In this document: positions 9,232 to 19,309 of the stretch, piece after piece
Layout of the letters: each line of letters begins with the position of its first letter
Position numbering within the stretch: position 1 is the first letter of the stretch
Assembly (NCBI RefSeq): GCF_003545815.1
Contig: NZ_PDUW01000003.1
Location: 372,001 to 436,000 of the forward strand
Length of the DNA stretch: 64,000 nucleotides
Direction of reading: 5' to 3'
From: Pusillimonas caeni
Lineage (GTDB): Bacteria; Pseudomonadota; Gammaproteobacteria; Burkholderiales; Burkholderiaceae_B
Translations under genes and position numbers: made by a program
The notes under the pieces: model-generated
Databases searched by the model: none
What the model saw: the letters and a program-made list of their open reading frames with translations, nothing else
Told to the model about the DNA's origin: nothing

Positions 9232-11873
9232 AAGTGTTGGGTGCGCAGCTGGTACAGCGCATCGAGTGCTTCGCGCGGGCTCATGTGGTCGGGATCGAGT
9301 TCGGTCAATGCGTTGATCAGCGCTTCGAAGCGCTCGCTGTGGACTGTCTCGCCGGCGGTCATGTCGTCCCCAGCCTCGGCCGAGGGCGAGGCGCCCGCCG
9401 CGGCTTCGGCGAAGAGATCGAGTTGCGGCGTGGGCGCGCCCAGCGCCTCCAGACGGGAGAGCTCGCGGCTTGCGTGGCGGATGACGGGCGGCGGAATGCC
9501 CGCTCGCTGCGCCACCTGTATGCCGTAGCTGCGGCTGGCCGGTCCGGGCCGGACCTCGTGCAGAAAGACGATGCCCGAGGCTGAATCCGCCGCCGCCAGG
9601 TGCACGTTGGCGGCGCCGGGGGCCTCGGCGGGCAGGCGCGTCATTTCGAAATAATGCGTGGCGAACAGCGTCAGCGCCTGATTGTGGGTCAGCAGCCGAT
9701 GGGCGATGGACCAGGCCAGGGCCAAGCCGTCGTAGGTCGAGGTGCCGCGGCCTATTTCGTCCATCAGCACCAGGCTGTGCGTCGTGCTGGCGGCGAGGAT
9801 GGCGGCTGCCTCGGTCATCTCCATCATGAAAGTGGAGCGCCCGCCCGCCAGGTCGTCGGCCGCGCCGATGCGGGTGAAGATGCGGTCGATCTGCCCCACG
9901 CGGGCGCTGTGCGCGGGAACGAAGCTGCCCACGCGCGCCAGCAGCGCAATCAGCGCGATCTGGCGCATGTAGGTGGACTTGCCCCCCATGTTCGGGCCGG
10001 TAATGAGCAGCATGCGCCGCGCGGCGTCCAATTCGCAATCGTTGGGCGTAAAGCGTTCGATGCTGCGCTCGACCACCGGATGGCGGCCCGCCTCGATGAC
10101 CACCTCGGGGACGTCCGTGAGCTGCGGCGCCACCCAGTCGTTCGCGCGGGCGTGATCGGCCAGCGCGGCCAGCACATCGATCTCGGCCAGGGCCGAGGCG
10201 CAGGAAGACAACTGGGCCGCATACGGCGCCAAGCTGTCCAGCACCTGTTCGAACAGCCATTTTTCGCGTGACAGGCTGCGATCTTTGGCCGACAGGACTT
10301 TGTCTTCCCAGGTCTTGAGTTCGGGCGTGATGTAGCGCTCGGCGTTCTTCAGGGTCTGTCGGCGCCGGTAGTCGGCCGGCACCTTGTCCGCCTGGCCCCG
10401 CGTGACCTCGATGAAGAAGCCATGCACGCGGTTGTATTCCACGCGCAGATTGGCGATGCCGGTGCGTTCCCGTTCACGCGCCTCGAGCTCGACGAGAAAT
10501 TCGCCGCTGTCGCTGGCCAGGCGCCGCAATTCGTCCAGTTCGGCGTCATATCCCGGGGCGATGACGCCGCCGTCCCGTACCATCAGCGCCGGCTCGGCGT
10601 CGATGGCGTCCTGCAGCAGCCTGGCCAGTTCGCCCGGCAGGTTCAGGCGCCGCAGCAATTCGTCCAGTTCGGGCGTGGCTTCGAAGGCGCTGCCGATGTG
10701 CTCGCGCACGGAAGGCAGCAGCGCCAGGGCGTCGCGCAAGCTGGCCAGTTCGCGCGGCCGTACCGATCGCAAGGCGATGCGTGTGGCGATGCGCTCGATG
10801 TCGGGGTAGCGGTCCAGCGTGTCGCGCAGCGTATCCAGGCCGGCCGTCGCATCCAGTCCGTCGTCGCCCGGCCCGGCCAGAAAGGCCTTGATCACGTTCA
10901 GGCGCGCCTGGGCCGGTCGATTGTCGCGCAAGGGGTGGTGCAGCCACCGGCGCAGCAACCGGCTGCCCATGGGCGTGCGGCAGTGGTCCAGGGTCGAGAA
11001 CAGCGACGGGCCGTCGTCGCTGCCCAGCGGCTGGCTCAGTTCCAGGTTTCTGCGCGTCACAGGGTCCAGCACCACGTAGGCGCCCGGCCGCTCGACGCGA
11101 ATGGATTGGATGTGACTCAGCGTCTGCGCCTGTGTCTGGTTGACATAGTGCAGCAGGGCGCCGGCCGCGCATACGGCGGCCGGCGCATCGTCCAGATCGA
11201 AGCTGGATAGCGAGTCGACCGCGAAATGAGCCTGCAGCACCCGCCGGGCATTGTCCGCCTCGAAGTGCCAGTCGGGCATCGTGCTGACCGCCACCGGACC
11301 GTCCAGGCGCATGCGCTTGCTTTCGGCGCACAGCAGCTCTGCCGGTGAGATCCGGTGAAGCTCGGAATCGAGCATTTCCGGCGAGCATTCCGTGACGCAG
11401 AAATCGCCATTGGCCAGGTTCATCCATGCGATGCCGCTGCGCTCGGCGCGATTGATGCGGGCCGTCCAGAGCGCGGCGATCTGCCTGTCGGCCTTGGCCG
11501 GAAGCAGCGCGTCGTCGGTGAGCGTGCCGGGCGTGACGATGCGCACGATCTTGCGCTCGACCGGCCCCTTGCTTGCGGCCGGATCGCCGATCTGCTCGCA
11601 GATCGCGACCGACTCCCCCAGCGCCACCAGCCGCGCCAGATACCCTTCCATGGCATGGAAGGGCACGCCGGCCATGGGAATGGGCGCCCCGTTGGACACG
11701 CCCCGCTTGGTCAGCGTGAGATTGAGCAGGCGCGCCGCCCGCTCGGCGTCTTCGTAGAACATCTCGTAGAAGTCGCCCATGCGGTAGAACAGCAGATGCG
11801 CGCCGGCCTCGGCCTTCAGCGCGAGATACTGGCGCATCATTGGAGTGTGCGAAGATGGCTCGGTTTTATTCAT
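9228..11873 (-). CDS. mutS: DNA mismatch repair protein MutS
   Basis: 881 aa from the ATG at 11873; all domains are present. The mismatch-probing Phe-x-Glu is in [14 protein letters not shown] near the N-terminus, the Walker A is [15 protein letters not shown], and [21 protein letters not shown] is the Walker B and signature region. The C-terminal tail ([17 protein letters not shown]) is intact. The 5' side is unusual: the integrase gene of the mobile element stops only 5 bp before this ATG, and the 20 bases upstream contain no recognisable Shine-Dalgarno. Native promoter and leader have been replaced by element DNA. Expression probably depends on read-through from the element. Confidence 0.97.
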   Translation of the reverse strand: MNKTEPSSHTPMMRQYLALKAEAGAHLLFYRMGDFYEMFYEDAERAARLLNLTLTKRGVSNGAPIPMAGVPFHAMEGYLARLVALGESVAICEQIGDPAASKGPVERKIVRIVTPGTLTDDALLPAKADRQIAALWTARINRAERSGIAWMNLANGDFCVTECSPEMLDSELHRISPAELLCAESKRMRLDGPVAVSTMPDWHFEADNARRVLQAHFAVDSLSSFDLDDAPAAVCAAGALLHYVNQTQAQTLSHIQSIRVERPGAYVVLDPVTRRNLELSQPLGSDDGPSLFSTLDHCRTPMGSRLLRRWLHHPLRDNRPAQARLNVIKAFLAGPGDDGLDATAGLDTLRDTLDRYPDIERIATRIALRSVRPRELASLRDALALLPSVREHIGSAFEATPELDELLRRLNLPGELARLLQDAIDAEPALMVRDGGVIAPGYDAELDELRRLASDSGEFLVELEARERERTGIANLRVEYNRVHGFFIEVTRGQADKVPADYRRRQTLKNAERYITPELKTWEDKVLSAKDRSLSREKWLFEQVLDSLAPYAAQLSSCASALAEIDVLAALADHARANDWVAPQLTDVPEVVIEAGRHPVVERSIERFTPNDCELDAARRMLLITGPNMGGKSTYMRQIALIALLARVGSFVPAHSARVGQIDRIFTRIGAADDLAGGRSTFMMEMTEAAAILAASTTHSLVLMDEIGRGTSTYDGLALAWSIAHRLLTHNQALTLFATHYFEMTRLPAEAPGAANVHLAAADSASGIVFLHEVRPGPASRSYGIQVAQRAGIPPPVIRHASRELSRLEALGAPTPQLDLFAEAAAGASPSAEAGDDMTAGETVHSERFEALINALTELDPDHMSPREALDALYQLRTQHL

Positions 11874-11885
11874 ACAAATCAAATA
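11860..11885. other. Putative left junction of the ICE with the chromosome (attL region)
   Basis: Integrase stop (11879-11881) and mutS start (11871-11873) are 5 bp apart, so the element boundary must lie here or just inside either gene. The local sequence on the plus strand is TTTTATTCATACAAATC. Integrases of this class lie next to their attachment site and read towards it, as here. The right end is outside the window, so the direct repeat that would define the core cannot be checked. Confidence 0.45.
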
Positions 11886-13144
11886 GTTACTGTTTCTTCG
11901 CGGTTTTCTTGGGACAAATTTGGGACAATTTGACGCATGTTTTGCATGCTCTCCCAGATACGTTCCAGCTCGCTGGGAGACTCTGAATCTATCCAGCGCG
12001 CGTACACTTGCACGAGCATGGAGTAATCATTGTGGCCCATCTGATTGGCGATAAAGGCCAAGTTTCCGCGAGCCGTCAGATTCCAGCATGCGTAGGTGTG
12101 CCGCGTCTGATAGGGTGGGCGTGGGCGAATCTCCGCCCGTCGGACCAGGTTGCTCCATTTGGTATTCCAGGCGCTGGGCACAAAGAATTCGTTGACTTCC
12201 TTCCTGCGTGCTTGAGTTTTGGGCGACAGGAGAACGCGCACGCGGTCGGTACGCGATTCATGGCGGTTTAGCCAGACTTGCAGATCAGCGGGCTTGCGAT
12301 GTTTGGCGTCCTCGATAAGCACCCGCAGTGCCTCACGGGCGGGCGGGAACAGCAAGACGGTGCGTTCCTTGTTTGTCTTGGGAACCTTGAACGTCATGGA
12401 TTGGGTCACTGACCGGCGTACCGTAATCTTGCTCAGGTCGGTGGCCACGTCCTCCAAAGCCAATGCCAGCAGTTCGCCGGGGCGTAGTCCGGTATAGACC
12501 GCCAACGTGACTGCCGCCCGGTCAATCGGGTGTATGCAGCCTTTATCAATGAGCAACTGATACTCCTCGAAGCTCAACGGGTCGGGGTCTTTGTGGCTTT
12601 TGGTGAAGCGGGTGCAATGCTTGGCCAGATCCTTGCAGTATCCGTTGTCTTCGCACCAGTACAGGAAGCCGGAGAAGGTTGCGAGGTAGTGGTTGACGGT
12701 AGAGACCGCGCGGGTGGCGATCAGATCGACTCGCAACTGCTGGATGTCGGCGGGCTTGAGCGCGTCGACTTGGCGGTCGCGGCCGATCGTCTCCAGGCAG
12801 ACGTTTAGCGCGTTCTCGTAGCGTGACTGTGTTTCCGGTGTGATGTCGACCGCCTTGAGCGGCTTGTAGCGGTCGCACAGGTCGACCAGGCGCTTGCTGG
12901 TTTGGGCAGTGCTTTCCGCTGGGCGCGTGTGCGGAAACATTTCTGCTTCGTTGTAGGTGCCGGTGCGCAACGCATACAGAGCCGCACTGCGCAGACGCGC
13001 GGCGTGCTTGAGGTTTGCTTTGGTGGGGTCAAGTCCAAGCGTATGCCGATGGCGCACGCCCTGGTGCATGAAGTCCACGCGGATCGATTTGCCGTGTATC
13101 CAGATGCCGGGGAAGCCGGTCTTCGCTACTGCTTCGACTGCCAT
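11879..13144 (-). CDS. int: Tyrosine-type integrase
   Basis: 421 aa from the ATG at 13144, chosen for its AGGAG site nine bases upstream; an open frame continues further but lacks family similarity. The N-terminal Arm-type domain ([25 protein letters not shown]) is followed by a SAM-like core-binding domain and the catalytic domain. Catalytic residues are visible: Arg in [13 protein letters not shown] (about 219), Arg in [12 protein letters not shown] (about 346), His in MGHNDYSM (about 370) and Tyr in VQVYARW (about 380). It should carry out site-specific integration and, with an excisionase, excision. It reads out of the element into mutS and is preceded by a Cro-like gene and an excisionase gene on the same strand. 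Confidence 0.93.
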   Translation of the reverse strand: MAVEAVAKTGFPGIWIHGKSIRVDFMHQGVRHRHTLGLDPTKANLKHAARLRSAALYALRTGTYNEAEMFPHTRPAESTAQTSKRLVDLCDRYKPLKAVDITPETQSRYENALNVCLETIGRDRQVDALKPADIQQLRVDLIATRAVSTVNHYLATFSGFLYWCEDNGYCKDLAKHCTRFTKSHKDPDPLSFEEYQLLIDKGCIHPIDRAAVTLAVYTGLRPGELLALALEDVATDLSKITVRRSVTQSMTFKVPKTNKERTVLLFPPAREALRVLIEDAKHRKPADLQVWLNRHESRTDRVRVLLSPKTQARRKEVNEFFVPSAWNTKWSNLVRRAEIRPRPPYQTRHTYACWNLTARGNLAFIANQMGHNDYSMLVQVYARWIDSESPSELERIWESMQNMRQIVPNLSQENREETVTI

Positions 13145-13167
13145 CACGATGCTCCTGCTGCTTATGC

Positions 13168-13392
13168 TTACTCCGCCTTCGTTTGCTCGTTCAAGGGCCA
13201 TTGGCCGGTCTTGAGCATGAAAAGCTCGAAAAGACCGGGAGGCATGGAACGGTCGCCCGCCTCCCAACGCTGCCATGCGCGCAGCGATACCCGCACAATT
13301 TGCGCGGCTTCCGTTTGAGTAAGGCCAGCTACGATGCGGGCATCACGAATGGTGGCGACCGGCGGGCTTTGCTGCTTCGTCGATTCAGACAT
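13168..13392 (-). CDS. Cro/XRE-type HTH regulator of the integrase
   Basis: 74 aa. The HTH is plain: ARIVAGLTQTEAAQIVRVSLRAWQRWEAG, the form seen in small phage and plasmid regulators that read PPGLFELFMLKTGQW at the C-terminus. The ATG at 13392 was preferred to a TTG six bases earlier. It ends 23 bp upstream of the int start, so it is likely co-transcribed with int and controls it. Confidence 0.8.
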   Translation of the reverse strand: MSESTKQQSPPVATIRDARIVAGLTQTEAAQIVRVSLRAWQRWEAGDRSMPPGLFELFMLKTGQWPLNEQTKAE

Positions 13393-13515
13393 AGACAAGA
13401 ATGGTGGAAACCTGCGCGTTTGCAGCTAATCCCCGAATTATATACGACCATTGGTCGTATTGCAAGAATTGCCATTCCCAACAGGTGACGGATGCTTATG
13501 CCTTCTAAACGTCAC

Positions 13516-13719
13516 TCAGAAGGATCTGGCGTGCGCTGTGCTTTCCACCCATCGTTCGAACTCTGCAAGGTTCAAAAAGATACGGCCATCCGGCGCTTTG
13601 CGCCAGATGCGACCTTCCAGCCAAATTCCGCCTTTAACCTTGTGGCGCACCGCGTTCTCGCTGTAGCCAGTGACTTCGGCAAACCGCTTGACGAGTACCC
13701 ATCGGCTTGGATTGCTCAC
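13516..13719 (-). CDS. xis: Excisionase
   Basis: 67 aa from a GTG at 13719 with GGGAGA just upstream. SRWVLVKRFAEVTGYSENAV, then GGIWLEGRIWRKAPDGRI and NLAEFERWVE, is the winged-helix pattern of phage-type excisionases that introduce the DNA bend needed for excision. It lies in the order xis, HTH, int on one strand. This is a second recombination-directionality candidate in addition to the RdfS-like protein at 25789-26073. That raises the possibility that this trio belongs to a smaller nested element. Confidence 0.8.
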   Translation of the reverse strand: MSNPSRWVLVKRFAEVTGYSENAVRHKVKGGIWLEGRIWRKAPDGRIFLNLAEFERWVESTAHARSF

Positions 13720-14017
13720 GGCGTTCTCCCTGTGTTGTCGGTGCCACAATGCAACCGAACCAGCATGGGGAAATTGTTGCCGGGGTTTGTTATTGGGGAA
13801 ACTTGTGTGGGCGTAGTTGAGCGTAGGCGGGTGTGTGGGGTGGCCTCGGGGTATGTCGTCTCACCGATAGGCCTGGAGCCAGGAGCAGTCGCGTTCGCGG
13901 GGATGCGCCCGCCCGTGCTTCAAGTCATGGTTATCCGGCATGACACCTTCGGTCCGTCTGGTTGAGTCGGGTCTGCGCGTTACGTTTGCTAAAAACAAAC
14001 AGTGTGTGCAGATTTTT

Positions 14018-17000
14018 TCATGGTTCGGATTCAAATGATTGAAAATATTCAGCGATAATTTTTAAAGACATGAAATGCCCTTCAGCAAAGCTTAAAAATT
14101 TTCGACAAATATGCTCCCAAAGGGCGTGGTGCGTCCCTGTTCTGAAGAGCATGTACTTCATAACCTTTGCTAGTCGAAGTTCCGTGTAGCCCTTGCCAAA
14201 TGAGAGATATAGGCTGAGTCCGTGATTAAATACATGATCGGTGAAAATCTGCCAAGGTGTGTAGCGTGGCCATAGAGTTCTGAGATCTCCGCCAAAGGTA
14301 TAGCGACTGGACAGATGAACAAAAATCAAATGGAGCAACAGCTCGGATTCCCCTTCATCTGAAAAAATTTGGCGACCGTGATTTTTTATCAGTTGGAACA
14401 GAATGAAACTAGCCAACGGATTTGGTGTTTGTGCTAGCGAATGGAGATTTTGGGCAGTGAATGCCAGTGGAAGGGCGCCAACAGAGTAAAGTAAAAAGCC
14501 GTGTCGCAGACTCTCAAAGTCGAACTCTTCTTTTGACACAGCCCGAAGAACTATAGCGGCTACATTTGCCGTAGGACTCTTGTTGGCGTGGTGTAAAGCA
14601 GAAAAAGCCCCATCCATACAAAACCAAGGAATGTTATTGGCCATGGAAAGCTGAATGGCATCGTAGACGGTAGCGTCTATCCCTTCCTTGATTGAAAAAA
14701 CCTCAAGATTTGCATCATGAGCCATCGGATAGGCTACAGATGAATTGTCCAGCACTAATTGCAGCGTCTCTACTATGTGTGCGCTATTTTCGCGAATATC
14801 CGATGCCGTGGTTCGAACAAGTCTTCCACTATCCGTCACACCTAAGAGCATGAACTTTTCATCGGAGATCTCATTGATGAACTGTGTCAGCTTCTCTTTG
14901 GTGGCTGCGGGTAAAATAAATGAAATGCCAGCATCTAGTACTGCGCGGACTAGGTTTGTAGTTGCTAAGTAGCCAATGCCGTAAGCGTCAAGCACAATGG
15001 CATTAGGGCTAGCCTCACCTTGATTCCATAGGGGTGATTTGGGAATCCGGACGTCAGGCCAGCAATTCAAAGCGCTTTTAAAAGCATCGTTTGGATAGAG
15101 CGCATGACCACGAATATATAACGGTAAGGCATCAACCTCTTCCAGTTGCTTGCGACGCTCAGCATCTGAATTTTGGCCGAGTTTTTTCTCTAAATAGGGT
15201 ACTAACTCAGCAGGGTCAGATGGCATCTGCATCATGACGAAGCAATCGCTGCCATCGTTGTGGATATGTCGCAGTCTTAATGCAAGACGTAAACACCCCA
15301 CGTAAGGGGGCAGGCGGTCTATCACCCTGTAAGTAGCCATTCCCAAATTGGCGCTTTCGCCTTTCGGCAGATCTTGCAGCAGCCTCCCCAAGTGGCTGGA
15401 GGACCTCAATGTGTATTCACCGGAGTTTTGGTCGTCCTCAACGATCAGCCGAGTCTGAATATTTCCTTCCTGCTCATACTCAATGGCAACTGCGCACTGC
15501 TCTAATGTAGCCGAGACATCTAAGTCTAAGTCGGTCATGAGGCCTGTGCCAAAGTGGAAATTTACCAAGTCGACGGCTCGGTCTCTGGGGGATTGGATGA
15601 ACCAATCCACCCACAGCGGCTCTACGCGTTTGAAGTTCCCGGCTCGGGTAAGAAACCCAAGAATGGCCATGACCTCGGGAATCGGAGATTGCAGCACAGC
15701 ATCAGGTATCCTCTGATGAAAAAGCTGTTGCTCGGCTAAACTCTGATGGCGCGCTCGAAGGTGGCAGCCCTGATACCATGCATATGCCATATCAGGTGCA
15801 TACTCGACCATGAGATCACTAAATTTCAGTGCAGATGTGATATCCCCCATTCGCTCGGCTTTCATCGCACTGAGGTTTAAGATCATTACAGACTTTTCTG
15901 CATCTTTGATTTTGTCGATCACCTTCTCGAATGTTTCGTACTGCTCCGCTTCAAGTAAGCATCTCAGATAGGCTACGACGAACTGAGACGGCCATAACGT
16001 GTCATCGGGTATGAGACGGGAGGTGAACTCGATTGCCTTATTAGGTAGTTTGCTGGCGGATAGCTTTTCTGCCAATTCAAATACCACTTCCGGCATCAAG
16101 GTCGTTATGTCGTTCCCCCATCGCGAAATGAAACGATCCGCGTGCTGGGCCAATTCCTGTCTCTGCCGTGCACTATGGTTATCTTCATCGTGCTTAAGGG
16201 CGTGGACTAACAGTCGAACGTAAGCTTCCTCCATTTCAGAGGCGTCATTTAGTATATGCTCACGACCCACCCATTCTTCGAGCTCGGGTGGTGTTGCCAG
16301 TCGAAGGAAGGGCATTATGTCGCTGATTGGGTGACTATTCGCTGCAAGGAACTGGTTGCACCAGGCAGTGCGCTTTTGAGGATTTTCAGTTGCCGCTTTC
16401 AGCTCCCTCTGTGATTCGTTCAGCGCGGTCTCGTCACCTAAAGCAGCCTTGCACATCGCAATAGAAGCAGATCGAGTGGGATCAAGATTCGGAAGGTGCT
16501 TTTTCAGCGTTTTGAATAAGCTGAGTGGTGCGTAGCCCTGATAAGCGTTGAAAATGGAGCAGGCCAGTTCCTGGACGCGTATATCGGTGCCTTCCGATTG
16601 CTCGAATAGCTGAGCAGTGTGGTCAGCCAGATCGTCCAGCCCTTCCTTCACTGCGGGCCGGTTCAACCAAAAGTGACATTTAGCAAGATCAGGGTTGAAC
16701 TTCATGCCTGTTGCGATGGTAAGAAGCACCTTGGAGTTGTAGGAGGGAAACCACGTATCCAAGTGCTTGGCCATTCGCAGCATCAGATCTGTTAGTTGCA
16801 GTCGGGCGGCACCCTCAACGATCCCAGTCAGTTCTGCCTCTGTGGGGTTTCCTTTTCCCGCTGCCTCCAGGTACTCCTTGTCTGCGTACAAACGTAGATA
16901 CGTCTCTTGGGAGTACGGTCCGGGAGGCGATTTTCCTTCAAAAAGGTCTCTCGCCGCCTGTTCGCGATCAGTACCACTTGACAACTTCAGGAGCGCCGCT

Positions 17001-17332
17001 AAGCACATGTCCTTAACCACATGATTGCTTGCGGTCGAGATGATCTTCGCAACGGTTTTCCAGGCGTCATCGTGATCTTGAGCTTCAACCAGTCCGCTAT
17101 AGATTGAAATGACCTCTACCAAGGCGGCAGCTTCAGGGTCTCGCTGGGCCATGGCTTTGAGCATGACCATCTGGGTTTTGGCCGTAGCATTATCCTTTTT
17201 TCGAAGGCTTTCGAGCACCAAATCCATTGGAGGAATCAGATCAGCCGGAGCCAGCGATTTGATCTGGACCATGATCTTATCGCCAGCCACGTTATCACCA
17301 ACACCGGTGTGGCTCTGCTCAATTGTGCTCAC
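14018..17332 (-). CDS. Large helical-repeat protein with PIN-like domain; putative anti-phage effector (GapS6b-like)
   Basis: 1104 aa from a GTG at 17332. Residues 2-20 carry the motif SHTGVGDNVAGDKI, shared with the C-terminus of the upstream small protein. Residues about 30-700 look like an alpha-helical repeat scaffold (many LxxAxxY/W helices, e.g. SALKFSDLMVEYAPDMAYAW, TPR-like). Residues about 775-960 look like a PIN nuclease: IVLDAYGIGYL at the first acidic strand, ISFILPAATKEKL, then DAIQLSMANNIPWFCMDG at the second acidic strand. PIN domains are metal-dependent RNases. The size and gene pairing recall the GAPS6 anti-phage system of Vibrio islands; this is from memory and not checked. 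Codon use is AT-richer than the ICE core, suggesting separate acquisition. Confidence 0.7.
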   Translation of the reverse strand: MSTIEQSHTGVGDNVAGDKIMVQIKSLAPADLIPPMDLVLESLRKKDNATAKTQMVMLKAMAQRDPEAAALVEVISIYSGLVEAQDHDDAWKTVAKIISTASNHVVKDMCLAALLKLSSGTDREQAARDLFEGKSPPGPYSQETYLRLYADKEYLEAAGKGNPTEAELTGIVEGAARLQLTDLMLRMAKHLDTWFPSYNSKVLLTIATGMKFNPDLAKCHFWLNRPAVKEGLDDLADHTAQLFEQSEGTDIRVQELACSIFNAYQGYAPLSLFKTLKKHLPNLDPTRSASIAMCKAALGDETALNESQRELKAATENPQKRTAWCNQFLAANSHPISDIMPFLRLATPPELEEWVGREHILNDASEMEEAYVRLLVHALKHDEDNHSARQRQELAQHADRFISRWGNDITTLMPEVVFELAEKLSASKLPNKAIEFTSRLIPDDTLWPSQFVVAYLRCLLEAEQYETFEKVIDKIKDAEKSVMILNLSAMKAERMGDITSALKFSDLMVEYAPDMAYAWYQGCHLRARHQSLAEQQLFHQRIPDAVLQSPIPEVMAILGFLTRAGNFKRVEPLWVDWFIQSPRDRAVDLVNFHFGTGLMTDLDLDVSATLEQCAVAIEYEQEGNIQTRLIVEDDQNSGEYTLRSSSHLGRLLQDLPKGESANLGMATYRVIDRLPPYVGCLRLALRLRHIHNDGSDCFVMMQMPSDPAELVPYLEKKLGQNSDAERRKQLEEVDALPLYIRGHALYPNDAFKSALNCWPDVRIPKSPLWNQGEASPNAIVLDAYGIGYLATTNLVRAVLDAGISFILPAATKEKLTQFINEISDEKFMLLGVTDSGRLVRTTASDIRENSAHIVETLQLVLDNSSVAYPMAHDANLEVFSIKEGIDATVYDAIQLSMANNIPWFCMDGAFSALHHANKSPTANVAAIVLRAVSKEEFDFESLRHGFLLYSVGALPLAFTAQNLHSLAQTPNPLASFILFQLIKNHGRQIFSDEGESELLLHLIFVHLSSRYTFGGDLRTLWPRYTPWQIFTDHVFNHGLSLYLSFGKGYTELRLAKVMKYMLFRTGTHHALWEHICRKFLSFAEGHFMSLKIIAEYFQSFESEP

Positions 17333-17354
17333 GTATGCGGTTCCTGATTATTGA

Positions 17355-17696
17355 TCACTGGGTGATTTTGTTGCCTGCTACATTGTCGCCACTGCCGTTG
17401 TGAGTTTGAGTGACGGTATTGATTGTGGATGGCGTAGCTATGGCAGCCTTTGCGTTGATTTCTTGAAGTAGGGTGAGTAATTGCGAGGAATTTTCTAGGC
17501 GGCGATTAATGGCTAGCTCACTTAACTCGTCGTTGATATTGAGTTTCGCAAGTTCGGTGGCCAAAGCATCAGCAACCACCTCGTCTTTAATCCAGCTACC
17601 TAAACGACTCTTTAGAATATCGCCGCTTAATTGAGCGCCGCGTTTCAATACGTCGTAAATCGTGCTTGCGATGACTCCGGTAGTAATGAAATCCAT
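17355..17696 (-). CDS. Small partner of the PIN-like protein (GapS6a-like)
   Basis: 113 aa, start ATG at 17696 with AAGGAA upstream; it ends 22 bp before the large gene. N-terminal residues 1-85 are predicted helical and amphipathic (MDFITTGVIASTIYDVLKRG, then AQLSGDILKSRLGSWIKDEV). The last 22 residues carry THNGSGDNVAGNKI, nearly the same motif as at the N-terminus of the large protein but with different codons. C-terminal motif on a small helical protein and N-terminal motif on a large neighbour is the layout known for bacterial amyloid signalling pairs. I recall this family as GapS6a, the partner of GapS6b in a phage-defence system; unverified. Confidence 0.65.
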   Translation of the reverse strand: MDFITTGVIASTIYDVLKRGAQLSGDILKSRLGSWIKDEVVADALATELAKLNINDELSELAINRRLENSSQLLTLLQEINAKAAIATPSTINTVTQTHNGSGDNVAGNKITQ

Positions 17697-17699
17697 TCT

Positions 17700-18403
17700 A
17701 GATATTCCTTTGGTGTGAGAAAGGTGGTTTTTACGGCAGCTATCTGGGGAACATGGTGTAGGCTACAGCCGAACGAATGACTGGATGGCAATATGTGCCC
17801 GACCAGCATTGCCACTTCTTGTCGTCTCTTGCCACGAAAGGCAGTGGCGCCCCTCAAGAATGTATCAAAAATGAACAGGGCGGTGTTGTCGCTGTTGAAG
17901 TTCATCACCTAATCAAACCATAGCGTCTGCGCTTCGCGCACCACGCTGCTCCAGGTTCGCTCCCGCTCATCCCTGACGGGACTGCCTATCGCCAGCCTTC
18001 CACATCCCTGACGCCTACGGCCCGGCTTCCCCGCTTCGGGCCTGCGCGCTTCGCTTGCCTGCGGGCGACACCAAAGACCTGGCCGTTGCCTGCTCAACCA
18101 TCTTTCCTGACTTCATCACCTTGTCCGCGACTGTAGCCCGTGGCCGCGTGCCGTCAAGGCGCGCCAGGCCGTGTCCTCGGCTGCGCCTGCGGGCCGCACC
18201 CTCCTGACGCTTCTTTCCTTGACGGCCCCCGTTCGTGGGCTCCTGACCGTCGCGGGCGACGAACTCAGGAAAGACGGTGGCAACGAGGCCAACCGGGTTC
18301 TTCGTGCCGACCGCACAACAACAGCTCAAAAGCGTTGGGCTTCCGAATCTTGGAATCCGGTGTGCGGTGAACAGCAAACCCTTTCTTTGTCAGGAGAAAT
18401 CCC
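17700..18403. other. Intergenic region between defence pair and DUF932 gene
   Basis: About 700 bp between two divergent genes. No open frame here has protein-family character. The part from 17700 to about 17905 is AT-richer and should hold the promoter of the defence pair. From about 17909 the sequence changes to the high-GC style of the ICE core and forms a long leader in front of the DUF932 gene, ending in a CAGGAG ribosome site. The change of style marks a probable insertion border. Confidence 0.5.
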
Positions 18404-19228
18404 ATGCTTGCATCCCGCTTCGCTCCCCATTCCCCCGTGCTTCGCAGCGACCGCCCACTATCGGACGATCAGATCAGGGCGGTGGTGCCGTCCATCTATG
18501 CCGATGCTCCACACGAAAGCCGTTCAGAACGCTACAGCTACATCCCCACGGCGGCAGTGCTGACGGAGCTACGGAAAGAAGGTTTTGAACCCTTCATGGT
18601 GACGCAGACCCGGGTACGTAACGAAGACCGGCGCGAACACACCAAACACATGATTCGCCTGCGCCATGCCAATCAGGTGAATGACAGCATTGCCAATGAA
18701 ATCATTCTTTTGAACTCGCACGATGGCACGAGCAGCTATCAGATGCTGGCGGGCGCGTTCAGATTTGTTTGCGCCAATGGGCTGGTGTGCGGCGACACCG
18801 TCGCCGATGTTCGCATCCCGCATAAAGGCGACATTACCGGGCAGGTCATCGAAGGTGCTTATGAAGTGCTAGACGGTTTCGAGCGGGTACAGGAATCCCG
18901 CGAAGCCATGCAGGCGATCACGCTGGACGCGGGAGAAGCCGAGGTTCTCGCACGCGCAGCACTGGCCCTGAAGTACGACGACCCCGACAAACCTGCACCT
19001 ATCACCGAAAGCCAGATTCTGATGCCGCGCCGGTATGACGACCGCCGCCCCGATCTGTGGATGACCTTCAACCGCCTGCAAGAAAACCTCACCAAAGGCG
19101 GTTTGCGTGGCCGCAGCGCCAACGGTCGCCGCCAAAGCACCCGAGCGGTGCAGGGCATTGATTCCGACATTCGCCTGAACCGTTCCCTGTGGCTGTTGGC
19201 CGAGGGTATGCGCCAGTTGAAAGCCTGA
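18404..19228 (+). CDS. DUF932 domain protein of the ICE core
   Basis: 274 aa. HESRSERYSYIPTAAVL, then HMIRLRH, DGTSSYQMLAGAFRFVCANGLV and the conserved internal IPHKGD match the DUF932 (phage/plasmid TIGR03299-like) family. The biochemical role is unknown; members are common on plasmids and ICEs and some have been linked to resisting host defences or to DNA recombination. It is the first gene of a rightward group that continues with parB. The start was taken at the ATG following CAGGAG. Confidence 0.8.
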   Translation: MLASRFAPHSPVLRSDRPLSDDQIRAVVPSIYADAPHESRSERYSYIPTAAVLTELRKEGFEPFMVTQTRVRNEDRREHTKHMIRLRHANQVNDSIANEIILLNSHDGTSSYQMLAGAFRFVCANGLVCGDTVADVRIPHKGDITGQVIEGAYEVLDGFERVQESREAMQAITLDAGEAEVLARAALALKYDDPDKPAPITESQILMPRRYDDRRPDLWMTFNRLQENLTKGGLRGRSANGRRQSTRAVQGIDSDIRLNRSLWLLAEGMRQLKA

Positions 19229-19309
19229 TTCCCCTACGCGGCAGGGGCAGGCAGCCACCCTTGCCGCGCTTTTCATGGCTGCAATGCAAAACCTCAAGGA
19301 GTGTTCACC

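Noticed and set aside
11861-11873. TTTTATTCAT at the junction as the Tn4371 att core (recalled as TTTTTCAT)
   Set aside because: Not an exact match, my memory of the core is uncertain, and the right end needed to confirm a direct repeat is outside the window.
17645-17908. 87-codon open frame on the minus strand upstream of the small defence gene
   Set aside because: It overlaps the first 50 bases of that gene in another frame, shows no family features, and its region reads better as promoter.
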